A DNA stretch of 64,000 nt, taken from contig CP136890.1 in the NCBI GenBank assembly GCA_034359265.1, positions 70,619,501 to 70,683,500 on the forward strand. The letters are read 5' to 3'. The stretch comes from Canna indica (taxonomy: Eukaryota; Streptophyta; Magnoliopsida; Zingiberales; Cannaceae). A program made the position numbers and the translations under genes. The notes below the pieces were generated by a model. The model had not been told where the DNA came from and made no database searches. It worked only from the letters and a program-made list of their open reading frames with translations. Shown piece after piece: positions 11,534 to 23,086 of the stretch (position 1 is its first letter; every line of letters begins with the position of its first letter).

Positions 11534-12623
11534 ATTGAAGTTGAAACTGACACTGGGACTGATGGTGTACAGGATGAAGAAATGAGTGCTGGAACAGAAA
11601 AGTCAACAAGAGTTCTCAAGGATCATCCCATACAAAATGTGATCGGAAGACTAGATGAAGGTATTAAAACAAGAAATCAACCAAGGAAGAACTATTAGGA
11701 TATGATCAGATATTCTTGTTATACATCCAAAATTGAGCCCAAAAATGTAAAAGAAGCATTGAAAGATGAGTTTTGGATCACAGCTATGCAAGAGGAATTA
11801 CAACAGTTTGAGAGAAAAGATGTATGGGAACTAGTTCCGAGACCCGAAGGTGTGAACATTGTTGGGACAAAGTGGATTTTCAAAATAAAACAGATGAAGC
11901 AGGGAACATCACCAGAAACAAAGCTAGACTCGTTGCTCAAGGATTCAACCAGATTGAATGATTAGATTATGATAAGACATTTGCACCAGTTATCTTGAAT
12001 GTATCAGATTGTTACTAGCTGTTGTCTGTTGTATGAGATTTAAATTATCTCAAATGGACATGAAAACAACATTTTTGAATGAGCTTTTAAATGAAGAAGT
12101 CTATGTTGAGCAACAAAAGGGCTTTGAGGATCCTACACATTTAGATTATGTGTATAGACTGAAAAAGACACTCTATGGTCTCAAACAAGCACTAAGAGCG
12201 TGGTATGAAAGACTTACACAATATCTTCTCCTCAAAGGATATAAAAGAGGAGGTGCTAATCAAACTTTGTTTATCAAGCGGAAAGGGTTAGATCTAGTGA
12301 TAGCTCAAATATATGTTGATGACATTGCATTTGGATCTACTTCAGAAGTTTATGTAGATCAATTGGTACAAGACATGAAATCTGAATTTGAAATGAGTAT
12401 GGTTGGAGAAATGAGCTATTTTCTCGGTCTTCAGGTAAAGCAAACTAAAGATGGTATGTTTATTTCTCAAAGTAAGTATGCTAAGAATCTGGTTCACAAG
12501 TTTGGAATGGACAGTTCAAAGTCAGTTAGAACTCCCATTTCAACTCATGAAAAGTTGATAAGAAATGAGGATGGGAAAAGTGTTGATCTGTGTTTTTATC
12601 AGAGTATGATTGGAAGTCTATTA

Positions 12624-14154
12624 TGTTGGCCTAAGGTTTTCTACCTTGGTCTAAATCTCGGTTTTGATGATAACAAACATGGAACTAATATTTCATTGAG
12701 AAATCTTTCAGGTTTCAAGTCGGTTAGCATTCGACGTCCCCGATCGAAGAAATCGAAGAAATCAGCAAGGATGCTCGTCGTCACTCGAGATTCTTCGGAA
12801 AGTTAGAGTTTAGGTTTAGGGTGTCTAGTTTATGTTGTAAACTCTCATGATGATGCATAAGAAACCCAAAAACCAATCCCGAATTCCAAAACATGAAAAC
12901 CCAAAAATTGCCCTGAAATTCACTAAGCCTAGGGAGCTCATTGGAAGACTATATGACCTAGACATTTTCTTGACACAAAAAATAACGGTAATTGTTCCTT
13001 GGGTAAAAACTAGATAACGAGGTATTTTAAAGTAATTTTTGGAAACATTTAGCATATCTATATTTGACCCAGGAGATTAGAAAATTTCTGTTTTTCGAAA
13101 ATTTGTACTAGACCCCAAAAACTTGATTTTGATTCTTAAGGATTTTAATTTTTTAGATATTTTTATTGAATCCAAATGGGGGGTAATGCCCAAGTTCGGT
13201 CGACCGATTAGTCGACCGACAATATTTTGGTCGACCGAACATTGCCTAGAACGGGCAAAATGCTCCGGTCGCTCGGGCGGTCGCTTGGTCGGTCGACCGA
13301 CGATCGACCGGACAAGCGACCGGCAGTCTGTAACGGGAAAAAAATCGCCCATTGAGAAGAGAGAGCTCTCTCTTCTCTTCATGACTTATAAATAGGAAGC
13401 CATGAGAGACTTCCTTCATGATGCTGATCACCTCTAACCTCCTTGAGTCATCTCTTGATCAATTCTAAGCCTTCATTGAGCAAATCTTGTGAAAACCCTA
13501 GCTTGAACCTTTCATCTCCAAGATTAAGCCATTACTTCATTGTTTCATCATCAAAGGCATCAAGAGGAAGCTAGGAATCTTGTTGTGGAGCTAAGTAATT
13601 TATTATTTGATTTATTGCTCTATTTTGTGTTGTATTTTCTTGTTATTTCATTGTATGTGAGTTTGTGGAAACCTAGAATGCTAGGTTGATTGAGTTGGTG
13701 GTTGCCTTGGTGTCAAGGCTTAAATCTACTATTGTAAACTTAGTTTACTAGGATTAGTTGAGTTGTCGTTTAGGTTGAGGTGGGAGAGTCCTCTCTCTAG
13801 GAAAGCAGGATACTTCCGGGTGTGGAAGTGCCTTCGGTTTGAGAGCGAAAACTTTACAGTGTAAAGTCCTCGTTGTAAGGGAAACAAGATTAATCTAGTA
13901 AAATCTAGTTTGGAAATCGTAAGTGGGGTGCTTAGGTAGTGGAGTAGGCATTGGGGCTGAACCACTATAAATAATTGTGTTAGCATTGTTCTCTTTGTAT
14001 ATTCATTGTTTATCTTCATTACTCGCTTACGCATTTAGTCGTCGAATTATAAATTGCCTAATTAGTTTAAGAAAATGATTAAAATCGAATTAGGTAAATA
14101 GATTTAGTTAACACACTATTCACCCTCCCTCTAGTGTGGTCATTTCAACCAACA
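12624..14154 (+). mobile_element. Solo LTR 1 of a copia family, 1531 bp
   Basis: It begins TGTTGG and ends CCAACA, and is flanked by TATTA (12619-12623) and TGTTA (14155-14159), a 5-bp duplication with one change. It interrupts copia RT precisely. No PBS, polypurine tract or coding sequence lies inside, so it is a solo LTR left by LTR-LTR recombination. Two more copies occur in reverse orientation at 19919-28590 (split) and 34871-36382. A TATA box (TTATAAATA) lies near 13385, preceded by a cluster of GGTCGACC palindromes. Confidence 0.9.
13190..13395 (+). promoter_or_regulatory. LTR promoter: GGTCGACC palindrome cluster plus TATA box
   Basis: At 13195-13322, TCGGTCGACCGA-like palindromes and half-sites are packed together (GGTCGACCGATTAGTCGACC, TTGGTCGACCGA, GGTCGGTCGACCGACGATCG). 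They lie 60-190 bp upstream of a TATA box in ACTTATAAATAGG at about 13384-13396. Sirevirus LTRs are known for conserved palindromes upstream of TATA; this cluster occupies the same place, so an enhancer-like role is inferred. Confidence 0.6.
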
Positions 14155-14943
14155 TGTTATATCTGATAGCTAGTAGACCAGACTTAAGTTTCAATGTTGG
14201 TTCATGTGCAAGATATCAAACAAATCTAAAGGAGTCTCATCTTCGGGCTTTGAAAAGAATTCTAAAATATGTAAAAGGACCTATAGATTTTGGACTATGG
14301 TATTTAATGGATACAAATCATTGTCTTGTAGGATTCACTAATGCATATTGGGCTAAAAATATAGATGACAGGAAGAGCACGATCGAATGATATTTTTATA
14401 TTGGCACAAATCTAGTAATATGGCTAAGTAAGAAATAGAATTCTATTTCACTTTCCTCGCAGAACTTGAGTATTTAGTTGTTGGTAGTTGTAGTACTCAG
14501 TTAGATTGGATGAAGAATATGCTGACAGATTATGGGCTCAAAGAGAATGAGATAATCTTGTATTGTGATTATACAAATGCAATAAATATTACAAAGAATC
14601 AAGTTATGCACTCTCGTACAAAGCACATTGATATTGGTTGAATACAAAGTGATAGAAATTGAATATATTTCTACTGAGCGTCAAGTAGTAGATATTTTTA
14701 CAAAAACTTTAGATGGAGGCAGATTTGAGCAATTGATGTCTACATTGGACTTATGTATCTTGCAATTAAAAAAAAGGAGGGGGGTTTTATATATATTGGA
14801 AGTTGTAACTCCCCTTTTTGAAGCTTGGAAGTTGTAACCCCATTAAAGTTGTAATTGCCTCTTTTCTCCTATTGGGTTTTTCGCCCCTTTCTTCCTCTGC
14901 AATGGAGCCAATCAAGAATCCCTCTTATCTTCCTTGTTAAGGT

Positions 14944-16800
14944 GTGGTGAGGAAGGTCTACAAGAAATCCACAGCTGCTTTGGGCAAAGGAGAATCGTTG
15001 ACTCATGGTGAGGAAAGGGCGCCATCCGAACAGGAACCATTCTCTGCACCGGGACGAACAACTGGTAGCGAAAGAGCGCCCTCTCGAGGTTGTGTCAAAC
15101 ATGGAAGGGGTCCTTCTCAGGGCCATGTTAAACGTGGAAGAGGTATGACTTCTCAACCTCTTAATACTTCACCTAGGGTTTTTGTGTTTGGAAATATTTG
15201 GGAGACGTCTGTTCTAGAGGGTTCAAAAGAGAATCCTTGTGTTGAGGGGGAGATTTCTATGGCAGTAACATCGTACATCGACGTACCAAGTGAAACTCTT
15301 ACAGATCTAGTTACAACTAAGTCTACAACTAACACTCGACCTGTTGTCCAAAATTCACCTCTAGTTCCAACTGGTACAAATCTTGCAGGTTCACCAGTTG
15401 AGACTGATCAAGCTAGAAGCAAAGTTGGCATTGATCCACCTCTTGTTGAAATTGAGATTGAAAACTGAGCACAGGACCGATGTTCCAACAACTAATACCA
15501 GTCTATCTCCAGCTGCAACTGGTATTCAAACTGAGCATAGGAAAGAGGAAGTTAAAAAACCTATGCATAGGGAGTCTAATAGAAGTAAGTTACCTCAGTG
15601 GTCAGGGAAGAAACACCCAAGAAATGTTGTAATTAACACTGATTTTGAGGGTGAAGCTCTCTCGAAAAAGGCATCGGACCAAAGACGTTCAAAGAGAGTG
15701 AAGACAATTGATCCAACTCCTGATGAACAAGAAAAACCCACCAAACAAAAAAAGAAGAAAATAGTGAAGAAAACCGCACAGAAAATAATTAAGCTTCATC
15801 CTGGTTTGTTATCCGACAATCTTTTTTCTTATGGGAAGCTCTAAAATCAAAAGGTTTTATTGTTCAAAGACCACTGGATATTAAAAATTCAAAAGTCGGT
15901 GCAGCAAGGTTACTGATTTTCTTGATGAAAGGCAATTGACAAATATTGTCCTTAAAGTTGCTTCCTTTTCAAAATATCTTGTAATTGAATTTTATTGCAA
16001 TCTCTCTACAAGTATTACTAATCCTGTTTTTGAACATTATCATCAAGTTTTTCTCCGAGGTTCTTGGTATAGCTTCAGTCCATCAATTATTAATGAATTT
16101 CTTGGTCTCAACTGTGCACATGATGAGTTCGATGACAACTGTCCCGAGTTACTAAAAAAGGTTGGAACTGAAGTGTCAAATTGTGACACAATTGATTGGA
16201 ATGGTGAACATAATATCAAATATTCCTCTTTGAACACATTTTATGCAATTTTCTACCTGATTGCCAAACATCATCTTATTCCTACTTCTAATATTATTTT
16301 CCTGGGTAAAGAGATGGTGGTCTTACTATTCAAGGTAACAAATGGGATCAAGTTCGATGTTGGTTCTTTGATATTTGATCAGATTGTGGCTCTACACACC
16401 AAACTGTTGGTAAAATCTCGGTTATCACTGATTTTTTCGAACTTAATCTATGCTATACTTGAGCATCAAGGTTTCAAGAAGAATGATGACAAGGTTCTTG
16501 AAGTTATGGGATCTAAACTAAAGGTTCATCAAAAACTTCTAAGGGCTGATTCTAGTGCTCCACATGCACATGCTCATCAGGGTACTTCCTCTCAATCTCA
16601 TCAACCTTCTATTGTCCTGGTGTACAAGCTATTTTGGAGGAGGTTTCTAAAGTAAAGGAAGTTGTGTCAAGTTTGTTATCTCGGGTGATCACTTTGGAAC
16701 AAAAAGGTATTAGATCATTTTACTTCGTTTGCTGCTGCTCCACCTGCAAACTTCTCCTCTACATCAACTAGTTCTTCTGGTTTTTCAAGTTCAGGTTAAA
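14944..16800 (+). pseudogene. Envelope-like / putative plant transposon protein reading frame
   Basis: After RNase H come two overlapping open stretches (14944-15468, 15383-15844) encoding a Ser/Thr/Pro/Lys-rich, low-complexity protein. Then 15936-16655 is a more globular stretch (VFEHYHQVFLRGSWYSFSPS, EFLGLNCAHDEFDDNCPELL, IIFLGKEMVVLLFK) resembling the plant-transposon protein domain found in the extra frame of Sireviruses. Frameshifts near 15468 and 15850-15935 break it, and the tail after 16655 shows another shift. No clear signal peptide or fusion-type membrane anchor is seen, so the envelope name is by position only. Confidence 0.65.
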
Positions 16801-16828
16801 TTTTGTTTTTTCCTTTGGCTTACTTGCC

Positions 16829-17078
16829 AAAAGGGGGGAGATACATTCAGATTCAAATGGATACTATTTTTTAGTTTTGGATTCTGATGGATGCTATTTT
16901 TCAATTACAACTACTGCATGCTATGTTTTATTATTCAATTGCAACTGATGGATACTGCTTGTTACTTTATTTTTGTTCTTTGTTGTTTGACTGTGTGGTT
17001 GCTACTGGTACTTCTGGTGACACTGTATGGCTACTATGTGATTGCTTGGGTTTTGCCAAATAAACCAAAGAGGGAGAT
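16829..17078 (+). promoter_or_regulatory. Polypurine tracts of the Sirevirus-like element
   Basis: Two purine-rich tracts follow the last reading frame: AAAAGGGGGGAGAT at about 16829-16842 and AAAGAGGGAGAT at about 17067-17078. The second directly precedes the TG that starts the 3' LTR. The upstream tract is an internal copy, as is common in Sireviruses. The DNA between is low-complexity with repeated CTACTG/GGATGC motifs. Confidence 0.7.
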
Positions 17079-17395
17079 TGTTAATGGTTTTGGCTTATTC
17101 TGTATATTGACTTTATTTGGCAAAATATTCTTTGTTGATGTGGTGACGTGGAATATTATATATAGTTTATATATGATATATATACTTAGTGGAGTTGTGC
17201 ACTACAAGATAAATGTCATTTCCTAATGGGCTATTGACTTTAGTGGAGTTGTGCGTGGAGCCTTTATGTGTGATATAGATATATATATACATATTTTGTA
17301 GAGATGTGGATATCATGAGCATGAGCTATTTATAGTGGAGATGCATAGTGGTGTTGTGCCTTGGTGATGTTCATGAATTGAGCATAAGGTATAAA

Positions 17396-17438
<43 letters not shown>

Positions 17439-17925
17439 GATTTTTTTATCCACTCTCGTGTGCCAAAAATTGTTGTTGCTATTATTATCAAGGAGAGATT
17501 TCATGTTGAGAGACTGTGGATCAGCAGCAACAATTTCTACAAGCTAATGTAAATCAAAGTTGGATATGGGTGGTTGAACTCACTACAACATGAAGCTCAT
17601 GTGGAGGACAATACTCTATGGTTGAGACGTCGTTGAGAGGAAAGTTGTTTATTACTTGTATTAGCAAATAGGATTTTGTTAATCTCAGATCACTTATGTA
17701 CAGATAGTAGGATTTCGTTGTGTAAAATCCAATTACTTGTATAGTGAACTGTCCGGTGAGTGCCCCATAGATTAGGTGACGTGATTGTCACTGGACTGTG
17801 TGAATAAATTCTCTGTGATGTTAGCATCTGTTTGTGTTTTATTTATATTTGCTTATCATTCTGTTCGTAAGTCAGTTCCAAGTTCCAGTATCAATTGCAA
17901 CTCAATACTCAACTGACTGTTAATA
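17079..17925 (+). mobile_element. 3' LTR of the Sirevirus-like element
   Basis: It starts TGTTAATGG right after the polypurine tract. A TATA box (GGTATAAAAG, near 17389) precedes a 40-bp (GA)n run at 17397-17436. The right boundary is not exact because the 5' LTR is outside the window; plus-strand sequence turns into reverse-strand copia RT somewhere around 17.88-17.94 kb. Confidence 0.7.
17397..17436. repeat. (GA)n microsatellite
   Basis: An uninterrupted AG dinucleotide run of about 40 bp lies just after the TATA box of the 3' LTR, so it would be near the start of LTR-driven transcripts. Confidence 0.95.
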
Positions 17926-18910
17926 GAAAGTTCACAATTCTGAATTTAGCACTAATCATTAAAGTTTTCATAGAGACAATTTCGACACATATTTATTCTA
18001 TGATACAAAAATTCGTTTTTATGTTTGAGTCACTTCTAGTCCAAGAAAGTAGTGCATCTCCCCCATGTCAGTCATTCAAAATTCGTGAAACATTTATTCT
18101 CTAAATTTTGTCACCATTTCCTGGTTGCTGCCTTAGAAAATAAGGTCATCTACATAGAGTAGTAATATCAGTCATTCATCAGTTTCTTCTGTGTTAATGT
18201 ATAATGTGAATTATGTTTTGCTTCTCATGAATCCTTTCGAGCTAAGATACTCATCAATTCTGTCGTACCATGCTCTAGGTGCATGTTTAAGGCCATATAA
18301 AGCCTTTTTGAGAAGATAAATTTTATTTTCTTCTCATTTGACTTCATATCCCCTTGGTTGAGTCACATATACTTCTTATTTAATTTTCCTATTTAAAAAA
18401 GCTGATTTTACATCCAACTGATATACTTTTCATTTTCTTTTCGCAGCTAGGGCCAAGAACACTCGAATGGTGTCAAACCTGGCTACTGGAGCAAAAGTCT
18501 CCAGATAATCTAATCCTTCTAGCTGCATAAAGTCTTTTGCCACTAATCTGGCTTTTAGCTTTTGTATATCCATTTCAACTCTATTGGCTTCTTGTTTTTT
18601 GGCAAATCTATTAGTTCCCAAGTTTCATGTTTAACTATAGAGTTAAATTCAATATCCATTGTTGAAATCCATTCCTTCTTTAGAGCAGCCTCTTCAAAGT
18701 TCTTTGGTTCACTTATGCTTGACATTTGACATATTGTATAGATATCTGAAAGACTTTTGTACCCTCTAGGAGGTGGACTACTATCTTCTCTAGAGTTACT
18801 TAGTTGACTAGTGTCATTACTAGGCTCACTTTCTCTGTTTTCATTCTCATTCCCAGCATTAGACTCATACATCATAGCCTTATTTTCAATTTTAGCAATA
18901 TCTTCCATTG
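17926..18910 (-). pseudogene. Copia RT remnant (minus-strand element)
   Basis: The frame 18908-18555 shows the linker and RT start (EPKNFEEAALKKEWISTMDI, then [20 protein letters not shown]). Frame 18621-18430 continues with [20 protein letters not shown] and [11 protein letters not shown]. Below that, in shifted frames, are the YVDD catalytic site (reverse of 18150-18180) and a GEMHYFLGLEVTQT stretch (about 18045-18085). The order is collinear with copia RT, but stops and shifts make it non-coding. Confidence 0.78.
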
Positions 18911-19299
18911 TATTTTGACCACCAATAGTAATTTCCTAGTAGTGATTTTGGATACCTTTTCCTTCCAATTTTTTTTTTCAATCAAAAATTACATCCCTAC
19001 TGATGACTAATTCACCTCATGTAGGATTAAACAGTCTATATCCTTTTGTTTCTTTGTTGTATCCTACCATCACTGTCATATTGCTTTTGTCATCAAGCTT
19101 ATTTTTTTTTCTGATCAGGAGACATAGTGTATTCAATATATCCGAACACTCTAAGGTAACTTACATTTGCTTTTCTATCATGCCATAACTCATATGGAGT
19201 CTTGTTGTCTAAAATTTTTGAACTGCTTCTATTACTCAAATAGGTAATTGTATTAACAGCTTCAGCCCATTATTTTTTTTTTGCATGCCACTGCCATTG

Positions 19300-19913
19300 A
19301 GTAGACACCTTATTTTTTCAACAAGTGTTCGATTTTTCCTCTCGGCAATTCCATTCTGCTGAGGGGTATAACTTGCAGCGAATTGTCGTTTGATTCCCTT
19401 ATTATTGCAATATTATAAGAAATCATTTGACATAAATTCTCCCCTCTGTCACATCTTAAGATTTTAATCTTACAGTCAAATTCATTTTCAACATCTAATT
19501 GAAACTTTTTGAATATTCCAAAGATTTCAAATTTATTCTTCAGAAAATAAACCCAGGTATACTGACTGTAATCATCAACAAACACTAAAAAATACTTGTA
19601 ATCAGAATTTGAAGGAATCTCCATAGGTCCACATAGATCAGTATGAATAATTTCGAGCTTCTTGTCAACATGTGTAGCTCCTTTCTTTGGAAATGGTAGC
19701 CATGATTGGTTCCCCATTATCCGCAAGATGTAACTATGGTAATCCTACTATACAATTTCCACTTGACATCCTTACAAGATTTTGCGTGCTAATGTGATCA
19801 AATCTTTTATGGCAAAGTTAGAATTAATCAGTTTTTGAAACTTTAAGAGTTGTATCAACATTTTTCAGATAGAACAAATTATTTGAAGCCATGGGAACTT
19901 TAATAATAACCTA
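19300..19913 (-). pseudogene. Copia integrase remnant (minus-strand element)
   Basis: The core reads HTDLCGPMEIPSNSDYKYFL, then VDDYSQYTWVYFLKNKFEIF and LRCDRGENL in the frame 19726-19310. Further integrase sequence continues to about 19070 in other frames. Towards 19913 the HHCC zinc region begins but is cut at 19919 by the LTR-like unit. Confidence 0.8.
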
Positions 19914-20865
19914 ACTTTTGTAAGTCAAGTGGCCTACATTACAGGGGTGAATAGTATGTTATTTAAAATTTTAGCTTAAATTTGATTTTAAATAATTTCT
20001 TGATTACTTTAGAATATTCATAATTCAATAGCAAGCAGAAGCAAAATAATTAACAAGTAATTCAATACACAATAGAACAAACCTAACAATTCAATTTATA
20101 GTGGTTCGATCTCAATATTCTATTCCACTACCTAAGCATCCTCCGCTTAGAATTTTCAAACTTAATTTTACTAGATTATGAATATTTTTTTTACAATGAG
20201 GACTTTTTATCCGAAGAGTCTCTGCTCTCACGCTAAAGACACTTTCACACTTGAAAGTCTCCGACTTCTTATCGAGAGCACTCTTCCACCTTAAATTCTA
20301 AAGGACAACAATCACTCATCCAAGTAAATCAAGCTACACCAGTGGACTTATGCCTCAAACACAAAGACAATCTTTAGGTTACCACAATCTTAAGTATAAT
20401 GAAATAATCACAAAAATATAAGCAAATGGAGCTATAAATATAACAACACAAATGCTTAGCTCAAACAACGAATTTTAGCTTCATCTTGATGTCTTTGATG
20501 ATGAAACAATGAAAACAAGGCTCAACCAAGGGTTTTTGGCTTCAAGCTAGGCTTTAGATGAAATGGCTCAATAAAAGCATAGAAATAATCTTAGATTGGC
20601 TCAATGGAAATAAAAGCTTTAAAACATAAATGTTAAATAAGGATTATCCTCCATTTGAATTCAATAAAAATATTTAAAAAATTAAAATCCTTAAGAATCA
20701 AAATTTAACTTTTGGGGTCTGGTACAAATTTGTGAAAATTAGAAATTTTATAAGATCCCTAATCAAATATGGATTGGTTAAAGATTTTCAAATATTTCAT
20801 AAAAATATGTCTTTAACTTATTTTTACCTAAGGAATAATTACCGAAACTTTTGGTGCCAATAAAA

Positions 20866-21228
20866 TATAATATCCTAGATATTTAATTTTATTATTTTTT
20901 TCTTATGTTGTGTTTGCCAGCCTAACGGATTAGTTCGTGGTTGAGCCGAGTCGACTCATAGTTCGGTGCGAGCTTGCGAGCTCGGGTAAGTAGGATATGA
21001 AATTTATGAATTTATGAATTGTTGAACTTAAAATGTTATTTCCACACTTTTCGTTTCATTTGAGCTACTTGAAATAAACTCTGTTATGGTTCGCTTTTCA
21101 TTAAAATAAAACTTGTTATTTCTTTTCTGCTATATTTATTTGTCGAGTTGGCATGTGTATGGTTTAGACTACGGGGTATAGACACGTATACCCTGGCCGG
21201 TCTTGTGACCCTGAGTTGGGGCGTGACT
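20866..21228 (+). mobile_element. 5' LTR of the gypsy element, internally deleted
   Basis: Its first about 150 bp match the 3' LTR start (TATAATATCCTAG for TGTAATATTCTAG) and its last about 210 bp match the 3' LTR end (GTTGGGGCGTGAC). About 1.9 kb in between is missing, joined near 21018 at a short GAATT-like microhomology. The first two bases are TA instead of TG. Confidence 0.9.
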
Positions 21229-21231
21229 ATG

Positions 21232-21243
21232 TGGTTTCAGAGC
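21232..21243 (+). promoter_or_regulatory. Primer-binding site, initiator tRNA-Met type
   Basis: TGGTTTCAGAGC follows the 5' LTR by 3 bp and differs by one base from the plant retrotransposon consensus TGGTATCAGAGC, which is complementary to the 3' end of initiator tRNA-Met. Confidence 0.85.
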
Positions 21244-21440
21244 ATGTGGTTCGGTCTGACTACGACCTAGAGTTGTCACCATATAGAGCATTGCTAGCGT
21301 GTCAGTATACGGTAGGGGTATGCTATGAGATCAATGGGCTAAGCCTACACCTCAGCGCGACTTGTGGTAAAGTTTATAAAATGTTGGGTGAATTCAATTG
21401 CTTAATTATGAATTATTTCTTTTCTAGTGTTTCCAAATCG

Positions 21441-22660
21441 ATGGAGGCCTTTGATGCCGCAATGAGCGGTAGTGATAGCAATTCCACTAAGTGCCGAGAC
21501 CGAGGTCGGGGCCAGGGTCGTGGGAGACCATCGTAGGCCCGAAAGAAGGTGGGACAGGATCTCATGGTTGTGCAGCTGCATGCCCGAGTGGCTGAGCTGA
21601 CAAAGGCACTCCGTAGAGAGCAGGAGCTGAGGCAGCAGCCACCGCCAATATTGGCAGCACCCGTAGTATCAAAGGTGGTCCAGCCAGTGGCACCAGTGGT
21701 CAAAACCCCCATAGCACCTTCATATGCAGATTTTGTTGCATTCAGGCCACCGAAGTATACAGGGACATATCAGCGGGTGGAGGTCACCAGTTTCCTAGGA
21801 GATTGCTATGAGTTGTGCATGGAGCTAGGTTGTTTTTCTGAGACGACTGCTCGACTGATCGAGTTATAGCTGAGAGGACCAACTAAGGATTAACTTCACA
21901 CCTGGAGGGACCGCAGAACAGTGGATGCACCACTCACTACCTAGGAGGAGTTTAGAGCTGTTGTGGTGGAGAAGTACCTGCCGATGAGCGTCCGAGATAG
22001 GCGGGTGAAAGAGTTCGAGATACTACGTCAGACGGGCAGTATGACGATAATATATTATGAGATGGAGTTAACTCGGCTCTCGAAGTACCACCTCACCTTG
22101 ATAGCCACAGAGACCTCCAGGGTCAAGAGGTTTGTTGAGGGATTGAGGCCGTAGATCGCCAGACTGATCCATTACATCGAGGATACTTCCTTTGCTCGGG
22201 TTATAGATGAGCCGCTCCGAAAGGAGATGCTGGTACCGGCAGACAGTCATGATGGTCCCCAAAAGAAAAAGTTTCGGCCCTAGCCTTTCGGGGGTTGGTC
22301 AGCTCACTCGGTGGAGACTTTTAGGACAGCAGATCCACCGTAGGACGGAGGTCATAACAGTTCCAGAGGCCATATGGGTTCAGGACCAGGGGCGTCATCT
22401 GGAGGTTCGCAGCGGAGATCTGGGCCGCAGCAGTGTAATTGATGTCACAAGAGGCACTGAGGGGCTTGCTGGGGGCGTTCAGAGGTATGTTTCAGCTGTG
22501 GGCAGACTGGACATTTCAGAAGGGATTGTCCTATCAAGGGCAGTCAGCAACTTGATCAAACCAGAGGAAAGGCACCTGTTAGTGGGTTCCGTAGCTCAGA
22601 GGGGTCAGACTCAGGGAGGAGGCCAGCGAGCTGGTGGTTCAGAGAGGTTAGCTGCACGGG
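21441..22660 (+). pseudogene. Gypsy gag remnant
   Basis: From ATG 21441 the frames run through a basic Gly/Arg-rich start, a proline-rich linker, the capsid-like region (FVAFRPPKYTGTYQRVEVTS, VEKYLPMSVRDRRVKEFEIL) and a zinc knuckle near 22490 that reads CFSCGQTGHF in a shifted frame. Premature TAG stops end the frame at 21536, 21869 and 22154, and at least one shift lies near 22200. Confidence 0.78.
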
Positions 22661-23065
22661 TGTTTGCTATGAACCAGGAGGGCGCTGAGGCGTCCAGGGC
22701 AGTAGTGTCAGGTATTCTTGTTGTTGGTTCCACTATTGCTTATGTCTTGTTTGATTCAGGTACTACGCACTCTTTTGTGTTTTCTTTGTTTGCTGCTAAG
22801 TTGTCAGGGGGTACCTTCTGTGCTTGAGTTACCCCTTGTGGTGTCTATGCCTACGAGCGTTTCTATGGTGGCAGAGACAGTCTTTCAGGGCTGCGAGGTT
22901 GTCATTTATGGGCATGTGTTGATAGCCGATTTGACACTCCTATCGATGCTGGAGCTTGACGTACTCTTGGGCATGGACTGGTTGGCGGATCATTTAGCCT
23001 CTGTAGATTGCAGGGCTAAGACTGTGACCTTCAGTAAGCCCAGATTGCCTCAGTTTACCTTCTAG
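22661..23065 (+). pseudogene. Gypsy aspartic protease remnant
   Basis: The retropepsin signature FDSGTTHSFV near 22750, preceded by VVSGILVVGSTIAYV, shows the active-site Asp. The partner flap and LGMDWLADHLASVDC stretch follows at about 22970 in a different frame, after a shift near 22805 next to a run of Gs. A TAG ends it at 23065. Confidence 0.85.
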
Positions 23066-23086
23066 GGTGAGGGAAGGGGAGAGCCA

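Larger units (their letters stand above)
11699..14760 (+). pseudogene. Copia RT and RNase H remnant, split by a solo LTR
   Basis: RT starts around 11702 (EELQQFERKDVWELVPRP, then GTKWIFKIK) and continues at 12009-12623 with the catalytic YVDDIAFGST near 12310 and KSEFEMSMVGEMSYFLGLQ. The frame is interrupted at 12624 by a 1531-bp solo LTR and resumes at 14155 with IASRPDLSFNVGSCARYQ. It then runs into RNase H (LKRILKYVKGPIDFGLWY, and the RTKHIDI region near 14620). Both sides match the expected order exactly at the insertion. Additional stops lie at 11965, 14390 and 14640. Confidence 0.85.
9054..17925 (+). mobile_element. Sirevirus-like Ty1/copia retrotransposon, 5' end outside window
   Basis: In order on the plus strand: gag remains with coiled coil and zinc knuckles, protease, integrase, RT (split by a solo LTR), RNase H, an envelope-like reading frame, two polypurine tracts of the AAAGGGGGAGAT type, and a 3' LTR starting at 17079. 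A gag coiled coil, an extra reading frame after RNase H and multiple polypurine tracts are features of Sireviruses. The 5' LTR and gag start lie left of the window, cut off by the gypsy-type LTR ending at 9053. All frames carry stops or shifts. Its right end, near 17925 (give or take about 30 bp), lies in the RT of another copia element. Confidence 0.85.

Noticed and set aside
12624..14154. A complete small retrotransposon in place of a solo LTR
   Set aside because: No primer-binding site, polypurine tract or second direct repeat is present inside the 1531 bp.
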